DNA of 64,000 nucleotides from Sphingomonas corticis (GTDB lineage Bacteria > Pseudomonadota > Alphaproteobacteria > Sphingomonadales > Sphingomonadaceae), in NCBI RefSeq assembly GCF_012035195.1, contig NZ_JAAVJH010000001.1, positions 248,001 to 312,000 on the forward strand, read 5' to 3'. Position numbers and translations under genes: made by a program. The notes beneath the pieces were generated by a model. It searched no databases, was not told the DNA's origin, and saw only the letters and a list, made by a program, of their open reading frames with translations. Positions 42,188 through 50,727 of the stretch are shown here, piece by piece (the stretch's first letter is position 1; each line of letters starts with the position of its first letter).

Positions 42188-43285
42188 ATGGTTGACGGGA
42201 TCGAGGCGGCGGGGGATGTCGCGACCGGATCGTTGCTGGCCCGCGCGGTGGAGCCGCAGGCGGGCGGCGCGCACGGGCGCGACCATGGCCTGTGCCGCAA
42301 TTGCGGCACGCACCTGATCGGCGAGCATTGCCATGCCTGCGGCCAGGCCGCCCACGTCCACCGCACTTTGGGCGCGTTCGGGCATGACATCCTGCACGGC
42401 GTCTTCCACTTCGAGGGCAAGTTCTGGAACACCCTGCCCCTGCTGTTCTTCCAGCCGGGCGAGCTGACGCGCCGCTACGTGGACGGCGAGCGGGCGCGCT
42501 TTGTGTCGCCGATGGCGATGTTCCTGTTCTCCGTGTTCCTGATGTTCGCCGTGGTCGCGAACCTGCCCGGCTGGACCTTCGCCAACTCGGACCTGCTGAA
42601 GACCGATGTCGCCGGCGGCATGGCGCAGGCGCGCGAGAAGCTGGGCGAGGAGAAGGCGAAGGCCGCCGCCGCCGTGGCCGAGGAGCAGGCCGCGCTGGCG
42701 GCGGAGCGCCGCGACAAGGCGCCCGACGCCGACCGGATCGTGCGGCTGGAGAAGCGCCTGGCGGAGGCACGCGAGGCGCAGATCGGACTGGAAACCGCCG
42801 CGCGGATGTTGCCGGCGCCCGCCTCGGCCACCGACGCGACCCCCGCCGCGCACGAGAATTGGTTCGAGGCGAAGTGGCGTCACGCGCGGGAGAACCCGAA
42901 GCTGATCCTCTACAAGGTGAAGACCAGCGCCTACAAATACAGCTGGGCGCTGATCCCGATCTCGCTGCCGTTCATCTGGTTGCTGTTCCCGTTCCGCCGC
43001 GACGTGAACATGTACGACCACGCCGTCTTCGCCACCTACTCGCTGACGTTCATGTCGCTGCTGACGATCCTGCTCGCGCTGCTGGGCGCGATCGGCGTCA
43101 GCGAGAGCGCGCTGTGGTTCGCCGCCATGCTGGCCCCGCCGCTGCACATCTACAAGCAGCTGAAGGGCGGCTATCGCCTGTCGCGCAGCGGTGCGCTTTG
43201 GCGCACCTTCCTGATGTTGAACTTCGCGCTGGTCACGACGATCCTGTTCGTCACGCTGCTGCTGTACCTGGGCCTGGCGGACTGA
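42188..43285 (+). CDS. DUF3667 membrane protein with zinc ribbon
   Basis: The protein has 365 residues from the ATG at 42188. A rubredoxin-like zinc ribbon is at about 37-57 (CRNCGTHLIGEHCHACGQ, four Cys). The conserved DUF3667 segment follows, with FEGKFWNTLPLLFFQPGELT. Membrane spans are at PMAMFLFSVFLMFAVVANL and WALIPISLPFIWLLFPF, and two or three more near the C-terminus. Between the first and second spans is a charged region (about 138-220) of alternating Ala/Glu/Lys/Arg that should form a coiled coil. The function of the family is unknown. Confidence 0.85.
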   Translation: MVDGIEAAGDVATGSLLARAVEPQAGGAHGRDHGLCRNCGTHLIGEHCHACGQAAHVHRTLGAFGHDILHGVFHFEGKFWNTLPLLFFQPGELTRRYVDGERARFVSPMAMFLFSVFLMFAVVANLPGWTFANSDLLKTDVAGGMAQAREKLGEEKAKAAAAVAEEQAALAAERRDKAPDADRIVRLEKRLAEAREAQIGLETAARMLPAPASATDATPAAHENWFEAKWRHARENPKLILYKVKTSAYKYSWALIPISLPFIWLLFPFRRDVNMYDHAVFATYSLTFMSLLTILLALLGAIGVSESALWFAAMLAPPLHIYKQLKGGYRLSRSGALWRTFLMLNFALVTTILFVTLLLYLGLAD

Positions 43286-43306
43286 GGCGAGCACCCCCGT
43301 CCCACC

Positions 43307-43333
43307 CGTTCGGCCGAAGCGAAGTCGAAGGCC
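43307..43333. repeat. Single arm of the GCGAAGTCGAAG repeat
   Basis: CGTTCGGCCGAAGCGAAGTC followed by GAAGGCC matches one arm of the dispersed palindrome seen at 29590. The second arm is lacking. It lies between the DUF3667 gene and moaE. Confidence 0.6.
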
Positions 43334-43364
43334 TCGCGCGCGGGTTCAGCGCGCCGTGCCGCCG

Positions 43365-43811
43365 TCAATCCCACCGCGCCGCGGCGGCATCGTCGCTGCC
43401 GCGCGCATCCACCCAGCGGGTCCCGCCGCCGACCGTCTCCTTCTTCCAGAACGGCGCGTGCGTCTTCAGCCGGTCGATCAGATAGGCGCACGCCTCCAGC
43501 GCGGCGGCCCGGTGCTCCGCGGCGGTGCCGACGAAGACGATGCGCTCGCCCGGGTGCATCGGGCCGACGCGGTGGACGACGCTCGCCGCGGACAGCGACC
43601 AGCGCGCCGTCGCCTCCGCCGCCAGCCGCTCCAGCGCCGCCTCGGTCGCGCCGGGGTAATGTTCCAGCTCCAGCGTGGCGACGCTGCCCTGGCCCTCGAC
43701 CACGTCGGCGCGGACCAGCCCGGTGAAGGTCGCCACGGCCCCGCCGCGCTCGATCGACGCCATCTCCGCGGCGAGGTCGATCGGCTCGGTCGAGACGCGG
43801 ACGCGGATCAT
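43365..43811 (-). CDS. moaE: Molybdopterin synthase catalytic subunit
   Basis: The 148-residue protein shows the MoaE motifs GGAVATFTGLVRADVVEG, the helix LELEHYPGATEAALERLAAE, the active-site region HRVGPMHPGERIVFVG and the catalytic Lys in KTHAPFWKKETV. It transfers sulfur from the MoaD C-terminus to precursor Z to make molybdopterin. The start overlaps the moaD stop (ATGA). It is the last gene of pgsA-moaD-moaE. The C-terminus WVDARGSDDAAAARWD is variable in the family. Confidence 0.95.
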   Translation of the reverse strand: MIRVRVSTEPIDLAAEMASIERGGAVATFTGLVRADVVEGQGSVATLELEHYPGATEAALERLAAEATARWSLSAASVVHRVGPMHPGERIVFVGTAAEHRAAALEACAYLIDRLKTHAPFWKKETVGGGTRWVDARGSDDAAAARWD

Positions 43812-44059
43812 CCTCCGGTCACCGGCGGGAAGATCGCCACCTCGCGCGCCCCGGCGATCGGCGCGTCGAGCGGCACGAACGCCTGGTCCACCGCCGCGCG
43901 CAGCCGTGCCGGCTCGGCGAAGGCGGCGGCGTGGCCCTCGCTTCGCCCCGCCAGCCACGCGGCGAGATCGGCCACGGTGGCCACCTCGCCGGGCGGCGTC
44001 ACCTCCTCCTCGCCCGCGCCCACGCGCTCGCGCACCCACGCGAAGTACAGCACCCGCAC
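43808..44059 (-). CDS. moaD: Molybdopterin synthase sulfur carrier subunit
   Basis: The 83-residue, ubiquitin-like protein ends in PVTGG, the double-glycine tail that carries the thiocarboxylate. I chose the GTG at 44059, giving VRVLYFAWVRERVGAGEEEV. A TTG at 44068 overlapping the pgsA stop (TTGA) would add three residues, so the exact start is uncertain. The core has VADLAAWLAGRSEG and AGAREVAIFPP. It pairs with MoaE, and the 4-base overlap with moaE fits a 1:1 complex. Confidence 0.92.
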   Translation of the reverse strand: MRVLYFAWVRERVGAGEEEVTPPGEVATVADLAAWLAGRSEGHAAAFAEPARLRAAVDQAFVPLDAPIAGAREVAIFPPVTGG

Positions 44060-44064
44060 CCGCG

Positions 44065-44631
44065 TCAATCCATGTGCTTCAGGCCGACGCGCAGGTAGTC
44101 CCAGCCCGTCACCATCGTCAGCGCCGCCGCCCCCCACAGGCAGGCGAGCCCCGTCACCTTCACGAAGGCGACGCCCGGCATCGCGCCCGCCAGGATCAGC
44201 GCGCCGAACGCGACCAGCTGCAGCGTCGTCTTCCACTTGGCGAGGCGCGAGACGGGGAGCGACACCTGCAGCCCGGCCAGGAACTCGCGCAGCCCGCTGA
44301 CCGCGATCTCACGCAGCAGGATCACCAGCGCGGCGATGATGTGGACGCCGGTGATGACCGCGCTGTCCTCGTGCCGGGTGCCGACCAGCATCAGGATGAC
44401 CGCCGCCACCATGATCTTGTCGGCGATGGGATCGAGGAACTGGCCCAGCTTCGACACCGTGCCGCGCGCGCGGGCGACATAGCCGTCGAAGTAATCGGTG
44501 ATGCCCATCAGGCAGTAGAGCGCGAAGGCGAGCGCGAAGCCCGCCTCCCACCGCGGCCACCACAGCAGCGCCACCAGCAGCGGCACCGCGACGATGCGCG
44601 ACAGGGTGAGGAGGTTCGGAAGCGACAGCAT
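44065..44631 (-). CDS. pgsA: CDP-diacylglycerol-glycerol-3-phosphate 3-phosphatidyltransferase
   Basis: The 188-residue protein starts at the ATG at 44631 with MLSLPNLLTLSRIVAVPLLV. The CDP-alcohol phosphotransferase motif DG-x2-AR-x8-G-x3-D-x3-D is complete in FDGYVARARGTVSKLGQFLD followed by PIAD. Four to five membrane helices are visible. It makes phosphatidylglycerol phosphate, the precursor of PG and cardiolipin, in the inner membrane. moaD begins within a few bases of its stop, so molybdopterin synthase genes are read from the same transcript. This association of pgsA with moaDE is common in alphaproteobacteria. Confidence 0.95.
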   Translation of the reverse strand: MLSLPNLLTLSRIVAVPLLVALLWWPRWEAGFALAFALYCLMGITDYFDGYVARARGTVSKLGQFLDPIADKIMVAAVILMLVGTRHEDSAVITGVHIIAALVILLREIAVSGLREFLAGLQVSLPVSRLAKWKTTLQLVAFGALILAGAMPGVAFVKVTGLACLWGAAALTMVTGWDYLRVGLKHMD

Positions 44632-44766
44632 GGCCTTCCCCGACAGGTGGCGCGCCGCGCCGCGCAACGCAAGCGCGGATCGGCGCGCGGGCGAAATGCG
44701 TTGGTTCGCGGCATGACAGCGGTTATGCCGGATCACCGATCGGCTACCGGGGTTGTGTTCCGCGTC

Positions 44767-46062
44767 ATGATTAATGCCCTCGGGCTTCTGAAGCGTCGGC
44801 GGTTCCTGCCGCTGTTCACCACCCAGTTCCTGGGCGCCTTCAACGACAATCTGTTCAAGACCGCGATGGTCCTGTTCGCGACCTACGAGATCTTCGCCGA
44901 CGAGGCGCAGGAGAGCTTCTTCAACGCGCTGACCGCGGGGCTCTTCATCCTGCCCTTCTTCCTCCTGTCCGCGCTGGCCGGACAGCTGGCCGACACCGTC
45001 GACAAGACGCGGATCATCCGGATCGTGAAGACGGTGGAGATCCTTATCATGGCGGTCGGCGCCGCCGGCCTCGTGCTGGCGCGCACCGGACAGGTCACGC
45101 TGCCGCTGGCGCTGATGCTGCTCGCCATCGTCGGGCTGGGCGTCCACTCCACTTTCTTCGGCCCGATCAAATATGCGATCCTGCCGCAGCACCTGGGTGA
45201 GGACGACGTGCTGGGCGGTACCGGCCTGGTGGAGGCGGGGACGTATCTGTCGATCCTGCTCGGCACGATCGTCGCCGGCTTCGTCTACCATTCCACGGCG
45301 ATCGTCGCGGTGCTGACGCTGGGCGTGGCCGTGCTCGGCTGGGCGACGGCGCGCGCGGTGCCGCCCGCGCCGCGGCTGGGGCCGCCGCTGAAGATCGACC
45401 TCAATCCCTTCCGCGCCTCGTGGAAGCTGGTGGCGGGGACGATGCACATCCCGCGGCTGTTCCTGGCGATCTGCGCGATCAGCTTCTTCTGGACGATCGG
45501 CAGCGTCCTCATCATCGTCTTTCCGCCGCTGGTGAAGAACGTGCTGACCGCCGACGCCAGCGTCGCCAGTCTGGTGCTCGCCGTCTTTTCCGTCGGCGTG
45601 GCGATCGGCTCCGTCGTCATCAACCTGCTGCTGAAGGGGCATATCTCCGCGCGCTTCTCGCCCGCGTCGGTGATCGCGATGGGCGCGACGGTGCTCGGCT
45701 TCTATGCGGTGATCCAGGGGTGGACGCCGGCACCGGCGGGCCGGCTGTACGATATCGCCGGCTTCCTCACGCAGCCGATCGCGCCGCTGGTGCTGGGTGC
45801 GCTGCTGGGCGTCGCGATCTTCGGCGGGATGTTCGTCGTCCCGCTCTACGCGTTCCTGACGACGACCGTGCCCAAGGACCAGACCGCGCGAACGGTGGCG
45901 GCGAACAACGTCGTCAACGCGGGCGCGATGACGCTGGGGTCGATCGTCGTCGCGGCGCTCTCGGGCGCGGGTGTCACCGCGCAGCAATTGCTGCTGGCGG
46001 TGGTGGCGATGTGCGGCGTGTCGGCGTGGATCGCGCAGAAGCTGCACCGCGCGTGCGACTGA
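44767..46062 (+). CDS. MFS transporter, LplT-like
   Basis: The ATG at 44767 gives 431 residues. Twelve transmembrane helices are expected. The N-terminal pattern RRRFLPLFTTQFLGAFNDNL and FKTAMVLF, with SALAGQLADTVDKTRIIRIV and GVHSTFFGPIKYAILPQHLG, is characteristic of the lysophospholipid transporter branch (LplT). Those flip lysophosphatidylethanolamine inward for re-acylation. The acyltransferase usually fused or adjacent to LplT is not present here, so the substrate is not certain. It is divergent from pgsA with a 135-base gap. Confidence 0.85.
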   Translation: MINALGLLKRRRFLPLFTTQFLGAFNDNLFKTAMVLFATYEIFADEAQESFFNALTAGLFILPFFLLSALAGQLADTVDKTRIIRIVKTVEILIMAVGAAGLVLARTGQVTLPLALMLLAIVGLGVHSTFFGPIKYAILPQHLGEDDVLGGTGLVEAGTYLSILLGTIVAGFVYHSTAIVAVLTLGVAVLGWATARAVPPAPRLGPPLKIDLNPFRASWKLVAGTMHIPRLFLAICAISFFWTIGSVLIIVFPPLVKNVLTADASVASLVLAVFSVGVAIGSVVINLLLKGHISARFSPASVIAMGATVLGFYAVIQGWTPAPAGRLYDIAGFLTQPIAPLVLGALLGVAIFGGMFVVPLYAFLTTTVPKDQTARTVAANNVVNAGAMTLGSIVVAALSGAGVTAQQLLLAVVAMCGVSAWIAQKLHRACD

Positions 46063-46075
46063 TCCGCGCCGTCCG

Positions 46076-46243
46076 CTACGCGATCATGGTGTAGAAGCAG
46101 ATGAAGAAGGCGGCGAAGCTCAGCAGGAAGAGCTTCACGTCGTCGTCGCCGCTCCGCGTGGCCGCGACCTTCGGCGGCGGCGGCAGGGCACGGCGGAAGG
46201 GGTGACGGGCGGCTTCGTTGGTGGTGACGAGTCGACGGGTCAT
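46076..46243 (-). CDS. 55-residue tail-anchored small protein
   Basis: A short frame from the ATG at 46243 gives MTRRLVTTNEAARHPFRRAL, then a PPPPK turn, a DDD cluster and a C-terminal hydrophobic segment LFLLSFAAFFICFYTMIA to the stop. A single C-terminal span with a basic N-terminal part in the cytoplasm is the plan of a tail-anchored membrane peptide. A CtrA-like box lies 10 bases before the start. No function is known. It ends 14 bases from the convergent MFS gene stop. Confidence 0.6.
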   Translation of the reverse strand: MTRRLVTTNEAARHPFRRALPPPPKVAATRSGDDDVKLFLLSFAAFFICFYTMIA

Positions 46244-46252
46244 GGCGGATGC

Positions 46253-46267
46253 TTAACGCGCCGTTAG
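46253..46267. promoter_or_regulatory. CtrA-like box TTAA-N7-TTAG
   Basis: TTAACGCGCCGTTAG fits the alphaproteobacterial CtrA consensus TTAA-N7-TTAA except for the last base. It lies between the divergent 55-residue gene (10 bases before its ATG) and the gamma carbonic anhydrase gene. A second TTAAC is at 46293-46297. This is a motif match only. Confidence 0.4.
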
Positions 46268-46336
46268 CGTTTCGGCCCATGAACGAAGAGGGTTAACGCC
46301 GGTCCCGGTTCGGGACATGGTCACAGGAGGACGAGG

Positions 46337-46861
46337 ATGCCGCTCTACGCCTTTCGCGGGCAACGCCCGACCCGCCACGACACCGCCTGGGTGGCGCCCA
46401 GCGCGGACGTGATCGGCGACGTGGTGCTGGCCGAGGACGTCAGCGTCTGGTTCGGCGCGGTGATCCGCGGCGACAATACGCGCATCCCGATCGGCGCGCG
46501 CAGCAACGTGCAGGAGGGCGCGATGCTCCACTCCGATCCGCATGCGCCGCTGTCGATCGGCGAGGATTGCACGATCGGCCACCATGCCATCCTGCACGGC
46601 TGCACGATCGGTGACCGGGTGCTGATCGGCATGGGCGCGACCGTGCTGAACGGGGCGACGATCGCCGACGACTGCATCGTCGGCGCCAACGCGCTGGTGA
46701 CGGAGGGGAAGAGCTTCCCGCCCGGCAGCCTGATCGTCGGCGCGCCGGCGCGCGCGGTGAAACAGCTGGACGAGCGCGCGACCGCCGGCCTGAAGCTCTC
46801 CGCCGCGCATTACGTGCAGAACGCCCGCGATGCCGCGGCGACGCTGGAGCGGGTGGAGTAA
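46337..46861 (+). CDS. Gamma carbonic anhydrase family protein
   Basis: The 174-residue left-handed beta-helix has hexapeptide repeats. The metal-site histidines are in MLHSDPHAP and CTIGHHAILHGCTIGD, and the conserved Arg/Asp in WFGAVIRGDNTRIPIG. It belongs to the YrdA/PaaY group. Many members bind zinc or iron and some have carbonic anhydrase activity, while in PaaY the activity is thioester hydrolysis; activity cannot be predicted here. The start has AGGAGGACGAGG. It is followed by nitronate monooxygenase after 60 bases. Confidence 0.9.
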   Translation: MPLYAFRGQRPTRHDTAWVAPSADVIGDVVLAEDVSVWFGAVIRGDNTRIPIGARSNVQEGAMLHSDPHAPLSIGEDCTIGHHAILHGCTIGDRVLIGMGATVLNGATIADDCIVGANALVTEGKSFPPGSLIVGAPARAVKQLDERATAGLKLSAAHYVQNARDAAATLERVE

Positions 46862-46921
46862 GGCCTTGCCGCGCGGCCGCGCAGGCTGGACAGCGCCGCT
46901 CCACCCTGCATAACTTGATTC

Positions 46922-47887
46922 ATGTCCGTTCCGTCGATCCTCTCCCGCCTTCGCCTGCCGATCATCGGCTCGCCGCTGTTCATCATCTCCGGTCCCGATC
47001 TGGTCATCGCGCAGTGCAAGGCCGGGATCGTCGGCTCCTTCCCCGCGCTCAACGCCCGGCCGCAGTCGCTGCTTGACGAGTGGCTGCACCGCATCACCGA
47101 GGAACTGGCCGCGCACAACCGCGCGCATCCCGATCGTCCCGCTGCGCCGTTCGCCGTGAACCAGATCGTGCACAAGTCGAACGACCGGCTCGAGGGCGAC
47201 CTCGCCATTTGCGAGAAGTGGCAGGTCCCGATCACGATCACCTCGCTGGGTGCGCGGGAGGAACTGAACCAGGCCGTCCACGGCTGGGGCGGCATCACGC
47301 TGCACGACATCATCGACGACCGCTTCGCGCGCAAGGCGGTGGAGAAGGGCGCCGACGGGCTGATCGCGGTCGCCGCCGGTGCGGGCGGTCACGCCGGCCG
47401 CCTTTCCCCCTTCGCGCTGGTGAGCGAGATCCGGCAGTGGTTCGACGGCCCCCTCGCCTTGTCCGGCTCGATCGCGACCGGCGATGCGGTGCTGGCGGCG
47501 CAGGCGATGGGCGCGGACTTCGCCTATATCGGCTCCCCCTTCATCGCCACCGACGAGGCGAACGCCGACGAGCGCTACAAGCAGGGCATCGTCGAGGGGC
47601 GCGCGTCCGACATCGTCTACTCGAACCTGTTCACCGGCGTCCACGGCAACTATCTGCGCGGCTCGATCGTCGCCGCGGGGCTGGATCCGGACAATCTGCC
47701 GGAAGGCAATCTGAAGACGATGGATTTCGGCACCGGGGGCAACGACCAGCCCAAGGCGAAGGCGTGGCGCGACATCTGGGGATCGGGCCAGGGCATCGGC
47801 GCGGTCAGCGAGGTGGAACCGGTCGCGGCTCGGGTCGACCGGCTGGAGCGCGAGTATCGCGCGGCGAAGGCGCGACTTGCCATGTAG
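46922..47887 (+). CDS. Nitronate monooxygenase/2-nitropropane dioxygenase family
   Basis: The 321-residue flavin TIM barrel opens LSRLRLPIIGSPLFIISGPD. FMN-binding features are GADGLIAVAAGAGGHAGRLS and the phosphate loop LSGSIATGDAVLAAQAMGAD. Family enzymes oxidise alkyl nitronates (for example propionate-3-nitronate) to protect respiration. Some instead act as flavin-dependent enoyl reductases. The catalytic His is in GAGGHAG. It is a single gene with a dispersed palindromic repeat behind it. Confidence 0.9.
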   Translation: MSVPSILSRLRLPIIGSPLFIISGPDLVIAQCKAGIVGSFPALNARPQSLLDEWLHRITEELAAHNRAHPDRPAAPFAVNQIVHKSNDRLEGDLAICEKWQVPITITSLGAREELNQAVHGWGGITLHDIIDDRFARKAVEKGADGLIAVAAGAGGHAGRLSPFALVSEIRQWFDGPLALSGSIATGDAVLAAQAMGADFAYIGSPFIATDEANADERYKQGIVEGRASDIVYSNLFTGVHGNYLRGSIVAAGLDPDNLPEGNLKTMDFGTGGNDQPKAKAWRDIWGSGQGIGAVSEVEPVAARVDRLEREYRAAKARLAM

Positions 47888-47898
47888 CGCTCCATTCG

Positions 47899-48010
47899 TC
47901 CTGACGAGCCGTTGAGCGCAGTCGAAATGGCGTCTCGAAGGACAGCCGCCGGCGCATGTCCTTCGAGATGGGTCTTCGACTTCGCTCAGCCCCTCCTCAG
48001 GACGAACGGA
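47899..48010. repeat. Long copy of the palindromic repeat family
   Basis: The outer arms CGTCCTGACGAGCCGTTGAG and CTCAGCCCCTCCTCAGGACG, with GCAGTCGAA / TTCGACTTCGCT inside, enclose a second inverted pair CTCGAAGGACA / TGTCCTTCGAGA. The whole forms a nested hairpin between two convergent genes. The core GTCGAA and CTTCGACTTCGCTCAG tie it to the copies at 29590 and 55918. Confidence 0.75.
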
Positions 48011-48017
48011 AGTGGTC

Positions 48018-49811
48018 TCACTTCGCCCCCGCGATCCAGTCGTCGATCTTCTTCTCCAGCACCGTCATCGGCAGCGCGCCCGTGTCCAGCACCGCGGCGT
48101 GGAAGGCCCGCGGGTCGAATTTCGCGCCGAGCGCCCCCTGCGCCTTCTTCTTCAGCCGCTGGATCGTCAGCGCGCCGGTCTTGTACGACAGCGCCTGCGC
48201 CGGGTTAGCGATATAGCGCTCCACCTCCGCCGTGGCGTCGCTGAACGGCATCGGCGAGTTGTCGGTCATGTACTTGATCGCCTGGTCGCGCGTCCAACCC
48301 TTCGCATGAAGACCGGTGTCGACCACCAGCCGCATCGCGCGCAGCATCTCGTCGTTGAGGCCGCCCATCCGCTGATAGGGATCGCTCTCGACGCCCAGTT
48401 CCTTCCACAACGTCTCGGCGTAGAGCGCCCACCCTTCGACATAGGCGGTGTTCCCGCCGAAGCGCATGAACGCGGGCAGCGCCTCGTTCTCCTGCGCCAG
48501 GCTGATCTGGAAGTGATGCCCCGGCACCGCCTCGTGCAGGTACAGCGTCTCCTCGCCCCAGGTGTAGCGGTTCTTCAGGTCGTAGGTGTTGTAGAAGAAG
48601 ATGCCGGGCCGCGCCCCGTCGGGCGTGCCCTGTTGGTACGAACCGGCGGCGTCGCCCTTCTCGCGGAAGGCGGGGACGGGGCGGATCTCCAGCGTGGCGC
48701 GCGGCACCAGCGCGAACTGCTCGGGAATGCGCTGCGCCACGCGGCGGCCGATCGCCTCGTAGTCCTCGCGCACCTGCTCCTTCGTCTTCGGCTGGAAAAG
48801 CGGCTCGGTGCGCAGGTAGGTGAAGAAGGCGGAGAGGTCGCCCTTGAAGCCGACCGCGGCCTTCTGCTTCTCCATCTCGCCCAGGATGCGCGCCACTTCG
48901 GACAGGCCCAGCCGGTGCACGTCCTCAGCCTTCTGCGGCAGCGTGGTCTGAGCCTCGATCAGATAGTCGTAATAGGCCGCCCCGCCCGGCAGCGCCGACA
49001 GGCCCACCGTGTCGCGCGCCTTGGGCAGATAGGTGTCGCGCAGGAAGTTGCGGATGCGCGCGTGCGCGGGGGTGATGACGTCGCGCACCTGCGCGGCATA
49101 GGCGGCACGCAGCCGCGCCTGGTCCGCCGGCGGCACGGTCGCAGGGAAGGTCTTCACCGGCGCGGTGAAGGTCGACCCCTCCACCCCCTCGGCGATCAGC
49201 GCGTCGAACTGGCCGATCATGTTGCGCACCACCAGCTTCGGCTCGGTGATCCCGTTCGCCAGGCCCTCGCGGAAGCGCGCCACGATGCGGTCCAGCGTAG
49301 CGGCATATTGCGCGTTGCGCTTCAGGTTGTTCTCATAGTCGGCGACCGTCTTGAACGGCGCGGCGCCCTTCCCGCTCGCCACGTCGGGATAGAAGGTCTG
49401 CATGCCGGAGAAATGCGTGATCGGCATCGCCCGATCAAGCTTCATGTATCCTGGCGCGAAGCCGCGCAGGTCCGTTTGCACGCCGGCGCGGAACACGTCG
49501 TAGGCGATCGCGTCGACGCGCGACAGCTTCGCGCGGTCGATCGTGCGCAGCGCGGCGAGATCCTGCTCCAGGTTCGCGCGGCGCTGCTGCTCGAATGCGT
49601 CGGTGTAGAAGTCGCCGATGCGGTCCGCGTAGCGCAGGTCGCCGCGGAACAGCGCGCCGATCGGCGACAACCGCAGCCCGGCCTCGTCGCTGTCGTGGAA
49701 TAGCCGGCGCAGCCTGGCATCCTCCGCGCTCGCCCCCTGGCTGGCGGGCGGCGCGGTCTGCGCCATGGCGGGGACGGAAGCGGCGGCGAGCAGCAGGGCG
49801 ATGAGGCGCAA
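48018..49811 (-). CDS. DUF885 family metallopeptidase-like protein, exported
   Basis: The 597-residue protein has a signal peptide (MRLIALLLAAASVPAMAQ) and the DUF885 domain. The zinc-binding motif HExxxGHH is LYLHEAVPGHHFQIS near residue 425, with the downstream Glu in YVEGWALYAETLWKELG. Members of the family are periplasmic or extracellular, and their substrates are mostly unknown. Other conserved stretches are RIGDFYTDAFEQQRRANLEQ and ETLPQ-like TTLPQKAEDVHRLGLSEV. It stands alone, divergent from cobA. Confidence 0.9.
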   Translation of the reverse strand: MRLIALLLAAASVPAMAQTAPPASQGASAEDARLRRLFHDSDEAGLRLSPIGALFRGDLRYADRIGDFYTDAFEQQRRANLEQDLAALRTIDRAKLSRVDAIAYDVFRAGVQTDLRGFAPGYMKLDRAMPITHFSGMQTFYPDVASGKGAAPFKTVADYENNLKRNAQYAATLDRIVARFREGLANGITEPKLVVRNMIGQFDALIAEGVEGSTFTAPVKTFPATVPPADQARLRAAYAAQVRDVITPAHARIRNFLRDTYLPKARDTVGLSALPGGAAYYDYLIEAQTTLPQKAEDVHRLGLSEVARILGEMEKQKAAVGFKGDLSAFFTYLRTEPLFQPKTKEQVREDYEAIGRRVAQRIPEQFALVPRATLEIRPVPAFREKGDAAGSYQQGTPDGARPGIFFYNTYDLKNRYTWGEETLYLHEAVPGHHFQISLAQENEALPAFMRFGGNTAYVEGWALYAETLWKELGVESDPYQRMGGLNDEMLRAMRLVVDTGLHAKGWTRDQAIKYMTDNSPMPFSDATAEVERYIANPAQALSYKTGALTIQRLKKKAQGALGAKFDPRAFHAAVLDTGALPMTVLEKKIDDWIAGAK

Positions 49812-49938
49812 GGTGGCGAATCTCCGATGGGGCGTGCGCGTGAGGCGTGCGCCCGGCCTAGCCGCAAAGCGCAGCTAAGCCAAAGCCAAGCATCGCTGGA
49901 TTGCACCGCTTCTCGTCGCGGCCCATTTCGGCCGCATC

Positions 49939-50727
49939 ATGGCGACCCTTCTCGATCCCGACGCGCGCGGCCGCGTCATCCTCGTCGGCGCGGGTCCGGG
50001 CGATCCCGGCCTGCTCACCGTCCGCGCGGTGGAGGCGCTGGCCTCCGCCGATGTCGTCGTCCACGACGGGCTGATCGACGATCGCGTGCTGGATCTCGCG
50101 CCCGCCGACGCGGTGCGCATCTCCGTCGCGAAGCGCCGCGCGCGCCACACGCTGCCGCAGGAGGCGATCAACGCGCTGATCGTCGCGCACGTGAAGACGG
50201 GCGCGCGCGTGGTGCGGCTGAAGGGCGGCGACCCGTTCATCTTCGGTCGCGGCGGCGAGGAAGTGGAGGCGGTGCGCGCCGCCGGGCTGCCGGTCGAGGT
50301 GATCCCCGGCGTCTCCGCGGCGCTCGGCTGCGCGGCGGAGGCGATGCTGCCGCTGACGCATCGCGACCATTCGAGCGCGGTCAGCTTCGTCGCCGGCCAG
50401 TGCAAGGGATTGAGCGAGCAGGACTGGTCGGGCCTCGCCGGCCGCGGACGCACGCTGGTGATCTACATGGGCGTCGCCACCGCGGAGGCGATCGCCGACA
50501 AGCTGATGGCGGACGGCGTCGCGCCCGACATGCCGGTGGCGGTGCTGGAGAAGGGCACCTGCCCCGGCCACCGCGCGCTCCGGACGCTGCTCGCCGATCT
50601 CGGCGCGATGGTCGCGCGCGAGGACGTGTGCAGCCCGGCGATCATCGTCGTGGGCGAGGTGGTCGACCTGTCCGATGCCGAGGATAAGCTGGCCTCCTAT
50701 GCCAGAGTCGCGGAGACGATGGCATGA
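49939..50727 (+). CDS. cobA: Uroporphyrinogen-III C-methyltransferase
   Basis: The 262-residue protein shows the SUMT signatures VILVGAGPGDPGLLTVRAVE (SAM binding), VRLKGGDPFIFGRGGEEVEA and IPGVSAALGCAAEAMLPLTH, and ends with PAIIVVGEVVDL. It makes precorrin-2, the first step toward siroheme. Siroheme is the cofactor of the sulfite reductase encoded three genes downstream, so its place at the head of the sulfate-assimilation operon makes sense. No ferrochelatase domain (CysG N-part) is fused. The stop overlaps the DUF2849 start (ATGA). Confidence 0.95.
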   Translation: MATLLDPDARGRVILVGAGPGDPGLLTVRAVEALASADVVVHDGLIDDRVLDLAPADAVRISVAKRRARHTLPQEAINALIVAHVKTGARVVRLKGGDPFIFGRGGEEVEAVRAAGLPVEVIPGVSAALGCAAEAMLPLTHRDHSSAVSFVAGQCKGLSEQDWSGLAGRGRTLVIYMGVATAEAIADKLMADGVAPDMPVAVLEKGTCPGHRALRTLLADLGAMVAREDVCSPAIIVVGEVVDLSDAEDKLASYARVAETMA

